From Amylostereum areolatum (Eukaryota > Basidiomycota > Agaricomycetes > Russulales > Stereaceae), in assembly GCA_012932865.1 (NCBI GenBank), contig SAXG01000020.1:682001-746000 (forward strand): 64,000 nucleotides of DNA. Reading direction: 5' to 3'. Shown here in pieces: positions 11,503 through 21,094 of this stretch. Every line of letters starts with the position of its first letter. The first letter of the stretch is position 1. Under the pieces are notes generated by a model. That model was not told the DNA's origin, ran no database searches, and was given only the letters and a program-made list of their open reading frames with translations. The position numbers and the translations under genes were made by a program.

Positions 11503-13306
11503 GAGCGGCCGGAAACTTGAGCGGGATTGGTCGACCAGTGGTTTATAACCATCTGTGAGCAACTCTCTGGTCATCTCCTGTCCAATTCATGGACGAGCCC
11601 ATTACCCAAACGTCTCTTGCCCTACCTCCAGCCTCTCCTTCTCTAAATGATGCCCAAAGGTATACTTCCTTCTATTTGCCCCTCGATTCTTCTTTTTCTC
11701 TCCTCCTCCTCTCCAGGAAGAAATCCGTCATACGCGGTGCACGAGCATGCACCAACTGTAGTGCTGTCAAGGTACGTTGCTTCCCCCCTTCCCCATCCTT
11801 CGCTGTTCTGAATATCCGCCAGATGAAATGTGTCGGCGCCGAGGACGGCAAAGCAGCGCTGCCAACGTTGCAGGCGCACCAATCTCGAGTCCGTCCTTCG
11901 TTCTCCTCTTCAATTCCCTCTCCCCCTTACTTTTCCCCTCCGCTCTCAAAGATGCAGTCTTCGAAAAGCACCGACGCGGTAGAAAGCCTGGCTCAAAGTG
12001 CGTGATCTCCCCCCCTTTTTTCCTCCCCCTCTCACATCCCCCCAAGGCTATCCGAGGCCTCCAAGATGCTCCGCCGCTTCGAAAAGGGGCTCATCATCGC
12101 CAAACTCAAGTCCCAGGCAGAATCCTCCGACGCTTTCCCCTCCTCCGACCCCCGCGCCGACCCCTCCTCCCAGCGCCTTCGCCCCGGCGATCCCTTCTCC
12201 TCCCCCTCCGGCCTTCTCCAACAACGAACTCCCGCCCCTCAAACTTCCTCCCGACTACAACGGCGACAACAACAACGACCCTCACTACGGTCCCCGCTCC
12301 GACGACGAGGACGACGGCGAGACAGACCCCTTCCCGGCCAAGCTCATCAGTCGCGAGAACCAGCGCCAGCCCTTCTTCAAGACGATCCTCAACCCAGAAT
12401 CGGAGCCTCCTACCACCTCCCACAGAGCCTCTGCCGCACCAGCCACCTCGAACTCCCGATGGTCGCACGACCCGTCGCCACCTCCGCCCTCAGCAATCCA
12501 AGACCCCGTCGCGGCAGGCACCATCGACGAAGCCAACGCGAAGGTCCTGTTCGATCTCGTCTTCCTCCGCCTGAACCCGTTCATCAACCTCTTCGACCCC
12601 GCTCTTCATTCTGTCACCTACGTCCGCAAACGCTCCCCGTTCCTTTTCACGACGCTCCTCATGGCCGGCTGCAAGTTCTTCAAGCCGGAATCATACAAGG
12701 CGTGTCAGAAGATCGCGAACGAATTCGCTGTCCGCGCGTTCGTCGAGGGTTGGAAGAGCGTCGAGGTGGTGCAAGCGTTCGCTTGTCTTTGCTACTGGAA
12801 AGAACCCGAAGACACTGTGCGTTCTCTCTTGGATGCGTGTGGTGCCGTCATCCTCATTTTCTTTTCTTTTCTTTTCTTAACAGCGAACATGGCAATTCAT
12901 CGGCTTCGTACGTGGCTCTCTATCCTCGCGCAACGATCGTGCGCTAACTTGGTCGCGACGTACTATAGGCATGTCGTATGGCCATCGAGATTGGGTTGAA
13001 CAAGTACTACCCCGCACGGCCGGCTCACGAGAACGAATTCCAGCGCCGTGAACGTCGCAATCGCGAGCGGACGTACCTCGTTCTTTTTGTGCACGATCGC
13101 AGCTTGAGCACGCAAACCGGTCGGTTCTGGATGCTTCCCGAGGTGATTTTGAACCGTGTGTAGCACGTCGCAGCACAATAACCCCTTGCTGTGTAGGGCG
13201 ACCTCGTGCGCAACTCAAAGGCCTGGTACGAGGAAGGTGCCGATGGTCTTATGCGTCCTGAGGATGTCGTCGTCGCGGCCTTCGTCCAGCTTCGTCGAAT
13301 CACCGT
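11503..13306. repeat. Arm B of the large inverted duplication
   Basis: Inverted copy of 1-1840. It covers the promoter remnant, the first exons and introns, and the start of the regulatory domain of the regulator gene. The pairing to arm A continues past 13306 outside the window. Confidence 0.93.
11540..11550 (+). promoter_or_regulatory. TATA-like core promoter element of copy B
   Basis: GGTTTATAACC sits 39-49 bases before the copy B start codon and is the same 11-mer found before copy A. The spacing to ATG differs between copies (about 37 bases shorter here). Confidence 0.5.
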
Positions 13307-14765
13307 GCGTTATCATCCAGTCTTTCTACATCCAGTCTTTCTACTTACATCAGGCGTCACTAATCTTATCGCGTACTGTGACAGGCAGAGACGACCGAGA
13401 TGTTTTACGTCCAGCGTGGGACGAACTGAATACGGGGACATGAACAAGGAAGCCCTGCTGCGGAACTTCAACAGCAAACTTACGCAATGGATGGAGATGT
13501 GGCAGGGCGAGATACGCCGTGCGAGCGGCGAGACGTTCCACATCGCCTTCCTCCGGTCTTTCCGCCTGTATGTCCGCCTGTTCCTCAACAGCTTCGGTAT
13601 TCAAGGCTCCATGTCCAACGTACGCTCGTCCTTCCCCCCCTGCTTTTCGTCCTTCCATACCTCCCTTATACAGGGACCCCAAACTAATCCGTTGGACTTC
13701 TTCGCGCCCGCCGATGCTGATGCCGTTTTTTTTTTCAAACATGCAGCAGACGCGTACGACCCCCAGCCTGCAAGCGCTATCGACATGTTATACAAGCGCG
13801 GTGGAAATCCTGCAGATTGTCTCGAACGAGTTCGCGAAGATGAGCATGTTGGTGGGTTATCTCCGACCCACGCTAAGATGCTCATCATTGCTAACGTGGC
13901 ATACTCAGCCCTACGGACAGGATTCTGTAACCACCATGACCGCCTATGCCGCCGTCTTCCTTCTTCGTGTGCGTCACTGTCCCGTCTTCTGCACTTGCCC
14001 CGGAGGCTGGGGCAAAGCACTGAGTGACTTACTTACTCCTCACCTTCCTCTTCGGGGGTCATTTCTCCCACGCAGCTTCTTCGCAGCTCGAACACGCTCG
14101 CGGGCTTGCACGAGGGTGCCATGGACGAAATTCATTCGATCATCTCCGCGACAGCAGATGCGTACGAGGCGGCGGCTTCCTTCTCTCTTGCGTGCACAGG
14201 CGCGGCCTACCATGCGCGGTTCCTCCGTGGGCTCGTCGCGCAGGACATCTTCAAGGCGCGCCAAACGCAGCAAGTGCAAAGTAAACATCTCGTCGCGCCC
14301 GGCCTACCCACCCCACCAGTGTCAACCTACAGCTTTAGTTCAACGAGATCGTACCCAGAGCCGACAAACACACGCAGGCCCGACGCGCCGGTGGGTTCCC
14401 CCGAGCAAGGCGAGATGCCGTACACTCCCGTGGACTTGCAGCAGCACCAACACACGCATACCCCCCTTCCCACTTCTATGCAAGGTCAAGTCCAAGGCCA
14501 ATACGGCTACGCCCCTCCCGGTCAATCACAACCTCCTCAAGGCGACATCATGTACTGGAACAACATGTTCCGCGACCTTGGCTTTGGTCCGACGGTCGAC
14601 GCGACGACCATGGGTGGGGGTCCTAGTCCTGGTAACACGGCGGCGCCGATGAGATACTTTGGGGCGGGGCTGCAGGACGCCGCGAGACCGACGGGTATGG
14701 GCGCGTATGCAAGCGGGCACGCGTATCAGTACATGCACTCGGATGCGCCGGGGTACGGCTCGTGA
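11589..14765 (+). pseudogene. Zn(2)Cys6 transcription factor, copy B (DNA-binding domain frameshifted)
   Basis: Full-length twin of copy A. The start MDEPITQTSLAL at 11589 is conserved. In the zinc cluster, ACTNCSAVK joins to MKC, but one extra base near 11850-11856 removes the last three cysteines, a second extra base lies near 11956, and two bases are missing near 12212. A further frame change falls near 13430. The remainder is well preserved: acidic DDEDDGE patch, ACRMAIEIGLNKYY, MNKEALLRNFNSKL, then exons with SAVEILQIVSNEFAKM, GLHEGAMDEIHSII and FLRGLVAQDIFKARQ. The C-terminus is Gly/Pro/Gln-rich and ends HSDAPGYGS at 14765. Net indel is +1+1-2, so downstream frame is regained but the DNA-binding domain is lost. 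It is a decaying copy, or one with consensus errors. Confidence 0.85.
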
Positions 14766-14800
14766 AGCTCAGTAAGGCAGGGCCGGCCTCTGGCATACGT

Positions 14801-14828
14801 CCGTCGTCCGTCGTCCGTCGTCCGTCGT
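14801..14828 (+). repeat. Tandem repeat of CCGTCGT (four units)
   Basis: Four perfect 7-bp units follow the copy B stop codon by 35 bases, so the repeat probably lies in its 3' UTR. Confidence 0.9.
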
Positions 14829-15694
14829 CATCCGTATTTTTCGTATATCTTAGCCCCTCAGTGTTATGTATACTGCCTATAGCTGTCTTCCGAGGATTTT
14901 ATTCTCGCAATTATCGTGACGCGTTGGAGTGGATCTATATAAGATCAGCGCTTCGACATGGGATCGACAAGGAATTGCACTAAGTAAAATAGAACCGAGC
15001 CCTCCTTGTTTCTAGTGCCGGACTCGTGGACGGACACCCACTAGCCTGTCTTCGTGGGCCTACGGGTGTCGTATTATGCAGGAGCTCAGACAACCTCACC
15101 TATCACGCAAAGTATACCGACGTCGACGGCAATCGAATGATGACTCACGCCCTCGCCCTCGCCGTGTACGACACGAACATCGCACTGGCTTGTCCTCGTG
15201 TGCCCCAACTTGCGTCATGGCGTGTATTCCATGCGTGCCCAAGCTTCGTACAGCGACCCTTGAACTCTGTTCTCGGCGGGCGTGCGGCAGGAAACTTTGA
15301 TCGCCAGTCGATCGTAATTCACTTGAGGCCAGCCACGAGGCAGGGCCCCGCACGTACTCGTCCGTTCCATTGTTGGATTTGAACAAAGCTACCGCTTTCC
15401 TATCGCATTCGCCCGAGGTTCCTGGCGTCTCCGCACCGATATGGATCCCATCTTACACGCGTCCACGCCCCAGACCTTGGGGAGGGCCCCCTTTCCCCGC
15501 GTTCCAGGAAGCCACCGAGGGGCGCAAAACGCATGTAGGGGCGCGTTCCGACGCCTCCCCCTTCGAAAAAATTTGCTTGCTTTATCGAAGAACCTAAAAA
15601 CGGCGCTGAGCTGTACTGAACATCCCCTTACCGCCCCCCTTCCTCCCTCCCCCCACGCGAGCTTACCCCCATCGCTCACCAGCCCGCTTGCAGT
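14829..15694. other. Intergenic, no gene seen
   Basis: About 0.87 kb. Small ORFs only, with no domain or splice support. The last 60 bases are C-rich and lie before the membrane-protein gene. Confidence 0.55.
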
Positions 15695-16647
15695 CATGGT
15701 CGTACTGCCTTCCCCCCCGTCCCGAGGCGCTTGTTGTGGTGACTAAGACCATCTTCGCCGATCCTTCGCAAACGCCAGGCCTCATCCCAAGCCCACCCAA
15801 CACGCCTGTGCCCATCGGTGCGATCGCTGGCGGGGCCGTCGGAGGCGTGGTGCTTGCGATTGTCGCTGTCACGGCATGGTCATGGTGGGGGAGATGCATC
15901 AAGCGTAAGCAAGCCAAGCAACGGAAGGAAGCGGTACGTACCGAAGTTCTTTTGTCTCAGATCGCCTATTGAATGCGACGGGTGCATGGTGGACAGCGCG
16001 AGTTCATCGCCGTGCGCGAGAACACCAGACGCAATGCGTCGACCTCCGGCCCTCGAATGCTCCGTCAACCTGCACGTTCGTACCATCCTAGGGGTCGCAA
16101 GGTCAAGTTTGCCTCGAGTCCTCGAAGTTCGGCAGTGGAAAAACAAGAGCCTCCGCCGATGCCAGAGGTCGGGTTGGAGCCTCTCATCGACCTGTTCGAC
16201 GACCAGCCGTCGAATCCGCCGCCTCCACCCCCACGGCCCTCTCGTATGCAGCATACGTTCTTGACGCGTGCTATGTCTGCTCGTGTTGCCTCCAGTGTCC
16301 TGGATGCTTCCCAGCCAGTGATCATGCCGCGCCCAAAATATACACCGGAATCAGACCCTCAAGCGGCCCCAATCGAAGTCGAGAAGCGGCCGGAGGAAGA
16401 GGTGGAGGAGAATCCACGGCTTTCGCGGGGCAGCTTCGAGGTCCCGGGACGTCGTGCACGCACACTCGCGCACATGCCCTCCGCGGTCAGCTCCGATTCA
16501 TGGTACTCGACGCAGAGCGGGGAGGAGCGCATATCTGCGGTGCCGTTGCAGGGTCGACTGTTGGCGACGTTGAGGCAACACCTGGATGTGAACAGGTTGT
16601 CGACGTTGACGCGGAGCACTGGGTCGATGTATTCGACTACGGATTAG
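15695..16647 (+). CDS. Single-pass membrane protein (SKG6/Mid2-like architecture)
   Basis: No enzyme domain is recognised. The protein has a short Pro/Thr-rich outer segment (TPGLIPSPPNTPVP), one transmembrane helix near residues 45-68 (IGAIAGGAVGGVVLAIVAV then WSWW), a basic stop-transfer tail (KRKQAKQRKEA) and a long Pro/Ser/Arg-rich cytoplasmic tail ending SMYSTTD. One intron (about 15935-15996) joins KEA to REFIAVRENTRRN in frame. The GAIAGGxxGG helix and layout recall fungal SKG6/wall-sensor proteins. The ATG at 15695 is out of frame with the helix by one base across a C7 run (15712-15718); dropping one C restores it. An unseen upstream exon splicing at the CAG before 15692 is the alternative. 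Confidence 0.65.
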
Positions 16648-16960
16648 GATCGAGAACTTGGACTTGAGCGATGGGAAGAAGAGCTGGAGAAGGATGTGGC
16701 TGAGGACTTTTTAACGACGCGGACTTTGGTATGAACCCCTGATGTTGGGATGACGAATTATGCCCCGCGTGGGCACAGACTTTCGAGATGTATAACGTTA
16801 CGCTGTAGTTCTAGAGACGCCTTGCTGTATTTACCTGATCACCTAGGTCCAGGTCATGTATTAGACGATCCGCCGCAGGGGCACCGTCTTGCCAACAAAG
16901 GCGAGGGCAGAGCAGGATGGAATCTATGTGTGAGGAGGTACAGAGGATGCGTGAACGTCG

Positions 16961-17692
16961 CTACCGCAATGAGGCTACGTATTTCTGCAACAAAGTTGTG
17001 AGGAAGGGGTGAATGAAATGGTGTGTGGTATGCGTACCTGTTCAACAGCAGCTACCGCACTGCGGAACTCGGAAACCTCCCTCCAACAAGTCGAGTGTTG
17101 TGGTAGGATTTGATCTATGGGCAAGCATATAAACGAAAGTGTAAGAAGAAGAAATGCGTCACACACCTGTAGCACAGAACAACTGCTTCACCCTTGGTCT
17201 TTAACTCGGGCTGGTCGACGAGCTCTTGCCGGACCTGGTACTTCTCGACCTTTTGACGAACCTCCTCCAGATCACCGAGGAGAGCGGCACTACTCTTTAC
17301 ATCTCCAATAGTATCCTCTCCATCGCCGGCGTTACTTGCATCGCCAGCCATGCTACGCTCCCGGTCAAGGTTCTCGCGTTCAAGTGCAAGCTCGATTTGT
17401 CGGCGTACATCTTCCTCCTCTTCTTTGAGCTTGGCAACCTCTTGTAGAATGCGAGAGCGTACGCCACTATCGAGAACAGATTGTCGAACAGGAGTGACGT
17501 CAGGTGAGGACATGTCCTCAGAAAGTTGGTGGACGAGCTCGCCCGATACCTGTGAGTGTTGACAGAGGATGAACGGAGTTGAGTACTTAAAGCTGAGGAA
17601 AGAGAAAAGGAACCGATGACCTGGATGGGGACTTCGTTATAGAAAACCTTTTCATCGCTACCGGACTCGGCGCGAGATTGTGACGCGCCCAT
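16961..17692 (-). CDS. MIC19: MICOS complex subunit Mic19 (CHCH protein)
   Basis: Inner-membrane organiser at mitochondrial crista junctions, on the intermembrane-space side. The start MGASQSR at 17692 has the N-myristoylation pattern seen in this family. A first intron ends before VSGELVHQLSED. A long charged coiled coil follows (LKEEEEDVRRQIELALERE and EEVRQKVEKYQ). The CHCH region starts CYR and continues after an intron as SNPTTTL, then D-C-WREVSEFRSAVAAVEQ, giving a C-x10-C pair. The last exon encodes KYVASLR and stops at 16961. One extra base near 17085-17088 puts the second Cys out of frame; removing it restores the expected DCWREV. Given how conserved this gene is, a consensus error is likely. 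Confidence 0.85.
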
Positions 17693-17881
17693 GGCTGGCG
17701 AGGGGGAGAAGTAGGGCGAGGATGTGGACGACAGCGTGCTCGCGTGCAACCGCGTCGGTCACTGTCGGGCCTGCGGGCGCTTCTGAATCACGTGCTGCAC
17801 AGTGACATCATGCGGGCAGCGTCAAGTCGAGCACGAATCGCAGGCGTTGCTTGGAGGGCGGTGGTGTTACTGGGAACTCAT

Positions 17882-17917
17882 CCGCCGGATCCGCCGGATC
17901 CGCCGGATTTGCCGGAT
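17882..17917 (+). repeat. Tandem repeat of CCGCCGGAT
   Basis: Three perfect 9-bp units and a fourth altered one (TTGCCGGAT), about 190 bases upstream of the MIC19 start codon. Confidence 0.9.
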
Positions 17918-18094
17918 TCCTTAACACATTTTGTATATCCAGTTGGATTCCTTCTCCTGCTGAGTCCCACTGCATAGACTTGGGGGATTACTATTGAATA
18001 TCTAAGTCTACAAACCACTACCACAGATTTTCACTATCATTGAGAGGGAGAAAGTAGTATAATCTGTATTCCTTATCACGGGCATCATGCCCCT

Positions 18095-18275
18095 CCGTTA
18101 ACGGGTTTTCAGGTCAATATCCGTTAACGTGCTAGAAATAGAAAACCCTCAACGAATTTTGTCCGTAAGACGTCCGTTAACGGATTTTTTGGGTCATTTT
18201 CGTGAACGCTTTTCTACCACAAAGTCCGTTAACACTTTTTCTCCAGAATCCGTTAACGCCTGGTCGCGTCACGTG
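18095..18275 (+). repeat. Degenerate 26-bp tandem array with palindromic core CGTTAACG
   Basis: The 9-mer CCGTTAACG or CCGTTAACA begins at 18095, 18121, 18174, 18226 and 18250. The gaps are 26, 53, 52 and 24 bases. Weaker versions (CCTCAACG at 18147, TCGTGAACG at 18200) fill the two double gaps, so about seven units of about 26 bp are present. The sequence between cores is T-rich and poorly conserved, so selection or recent spread centred on the core is plausible. The array ends at a CACGTG box (18270-18275), 233 bases before the PhoD gene start. Confidence 0.85.
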
Positions 18276-18507
18276 CTCGCGACCTCTCATACTCGACCAG
18301 TGCCCTCGTAAGCTAGTATTAATACCATTACCATATTGTGTATGTAGAGAGCACTAAATCTATTCATGGTATTAGTTTCTCAAGAAACGGACGGCAGAGA
18401 GTTGTGGGAAAGGAGGGGATTCACAACATCGCTCCGAAAATGCTTGGGCCCCGACAACGACGACGACGACGACGGCGATAACGACGGCAGCATCGAGACT
18501 GCCGACA

Positions 18508-20982
18508 ATGACGACCTTGAATTACCTCTCCGCGATATCCTCCTCCGCTTTCCGAGCGTTCACCTATATCTTTCTGCAGGTCGTGAGTGCACTCCTCGTC
18601 TTTTGTCTGTCCGTTTTCCCATCTGCCCTGCTACTTAGGCCCCTGTCAAATTCGGAAAATGGCTCCTTCCCCTCCTCTACTTGGTCTACGCTGTTCCCGC
18701 ATATCTTTCTCCCCCTCTGGGAAGTACTGCCCCGAAAAACCCCAAGGAAGAAACAAAGGATTCCGAGAGCGATGATAAGACGAAACCCGCGGCACCCGTC
18801 AAGGTGCGTAAGATGTATTTCTCCCCATCCTATCCTGTCGTGCTTATCCCATAAAAGCCTGCTCCCAGAGACCACTTTTGGGATGTTCTCCTCTCTCTTC
18901 CTACCACTTCCGCCTCCAAGCTCGTGACCTTCACCCTCAATACTCTTCTCCTCCTCGCGGCAGCGGATTTCACCCTCTCCCCCGTCTTCAATCCTGCTTC
19001 TGAAGTTGTCTTTACTCGCGTTGGGGCTGTGTACCCTGATTCCGCGAAGGTTTTCGTCCGATATCCTTCATCAAACGAATCCGAACAATCCGTCTTTCTC
19101 CTATGGCGCCGTGCGGCTGATGTCGCCATCGCTGATGCAGTCGAACCTTGGAAGGACGGCCCTTCCTTAACTTTCGCATCCGAGTTTGACTGGGCGAACA
19201 CCACCATTCTCCGCGGTCTCTGGCCGAACACTGCTTACGAATGTATGCATAATCCCATTATTCGCGCACGTTGACACTAACCTAGATTTCTTACAGACGT
19301 GCTCGCTGATGTCAATAAGACCTTGCTCGAATACCCTGCGACGCCCATTCGCTTCCGCACTTTCCCTGACCCAAGGATTCCCGGCGGTACCAAGTTCCGT
19401 TTCCTCGCATCCTCCTGCCTTACCCCAAATTTCCCCTACCTTCCCTTCCACGGGCGTACAATCAAAGGCTTCGACTTATTGGCGGATTACTACTCGCTCG
19501 GTCTCAAACAGAACCGACTTACCCCTGGTATCATTTCTCCAGTGCTTGCGCAAGAAACAAACAATTCTACGGAGAGTCTCCTCCCATTGGAAGCTAGTTT
19601 GGACTGGGCCAGATGCCAACGATACCCTTGAGGAGGTCCCCGACTGTTGAGACGCCAAGCGTGACTCCTCCGGAGTTCATGATATTCCTGGGAGACTTCG
19701 TTTACGCAGACGTTCCGTTTTACTTCGGCGACAATAAGGAGGCCTACCGTCGGCTATACCGGCGCAACTATCAAAGCCCAAGTTTCCGCAGAGTTTACGA
19801 GCATCTTCGTAAGTACTCTTGCCTTCCGATCCTGATTGGCACTTATCCTCGACCGTTCTAGCCATCGTTCACACCTATGATGACCACGAGGTATCTGTGG
19901 CTTCAGTTTTGAAGCTTCCTTCTCTTATGCCTTTTCGGACAGATCATCGACAACTATGTCGGCCTTGCGAACGATACACCTCCCTTCGTCAATGCTGCAG
20001 ACCCCTTCAAACTCTACAATGCCGACGTTAACTATGACTCGGCGGTCAAAGATCAACATTATTATGACTTCCGCTACGGCGATGTCGCTTTCTTTGTCAT
20101 GGACACCCGTCGCTATCGATCTGGTGTAGACGACCCAATAGAAGAGCGTACCATGCTGGGCGACGAACAGCTCAGTGCGCTATACGGGTGGCTTGGCAAG
20201 GTAAATCCTTCACTTTTCTTTTATCGTGCACTCTAAGGCTAACCACTTGTGCTTGTCAGGTTAACAACACGGCGACGTTCAAATTCATAGTGACATCTGT
20301 GCCGTTTACCTCTCTGTGGGGACTGGACTGCTCAGATTGACACATGGGCGGGCTACGAGTTTGAAAAGGCAACGCTCTTGGATGCCCTGCACTCCGTGCC
20401 GAATGTCATCCTCATTTCAGGAGACCGCCACGAATTTGCCATCATCGAGTTCAACGCGAAGAACGCCGATGCGCATCCCGTTTACGAGTTCTCCACGAGT
20501 CCGTTGAACATGTTCTATGTCCCTTTCATTCGGACGCTGAGCCTGCAGAGCGAGGCCGTCGTTGAGCGCACTGAATTGCTCCGGGTGGACGAGGAGTCCG
20601 ATCCCTGTAGAGATTGTGAAAGAAATCCCGCAGGAGAAGGTCATCAAGTACCTGCCTTGGGAAACCACAAATGGTTGGTCTCACGGTATCAGTTTCGGGG
20701 TTTTGCTAACCGGACCTCAATGCAGGTCCTCTTTCGAAGTAGACACCACTAATCCCGCAAAGCCGACCGTTAAAGTAGAGGTAATAATTGACGGCAAGCT
20801 GGCTTACAAGTAAGCATCCTTCTGATATGCCTCACCCAAAGGCTCACTTTTTTTTGAATAGTTTGGATATCGTGGGCACGCCAGTGAAGCTTCGTACTTT
20901 CTCTTCCGCGATCGGGGCGGTGACAGAGGGTCTGAAGGATATGCTGGGACGTGTAGGATTTGCCCCAACCCGGTGGTTTTGA
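18508..20982 (+). CDS. PhoD-like alkaline phosphatase/phosphodiesterase, membrane-anchored
   Basis: Metallophosphoesterase of the PhoD class, probably anchored in a membrane. Exon 1 starts MTTLNYLSAISSSAFRA at 18508 and ends YIFLQ. Exon 2 has hydrophobic KFGKWLLPLLYLVYAVPAYL and an acidic/Lys linker. Exon 3 has a further helix (TFTLNTLLLLAAADF) and then the fibronectin-like PhoD N domain (VYPDSAKVFVRYP). Catalytic signs are FLASSCLTPNF, FLGDFVYADVP, YRRLYRRNYQSP, TYDDHE, VMDTRRYRSG and ISGDRHEFA. The last exons encode SSFEVDTTNPAKPTVK and LDIVGTPVKL, ending APTRWF. Frame changes lie near 19640-19655, 20322-20330, 20590-20610 and 20655-20660. Metal-binding and catalytic motifs are all kept, so the gene is probably functional with consensus errors. 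Confidence 0.82.
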
Positions 20983-21094
20983 TACTCACCCCCAAAATGA
21001 TAATGAACCGGTACAGTTGTGATGAGCGCGCATTCTATAGCATATGTACTCTACCGATATTATTCGTGTACACTGCCTTGTTTAGATGCTACAT

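Noticed and set aside
11589..14765. Programmed ribosomal frameshifting as the cause of the frame breaks
   Set aside because: No common slippery heptamer or downstream structure at the sites, and breaks go in both directions in unrelated genes.
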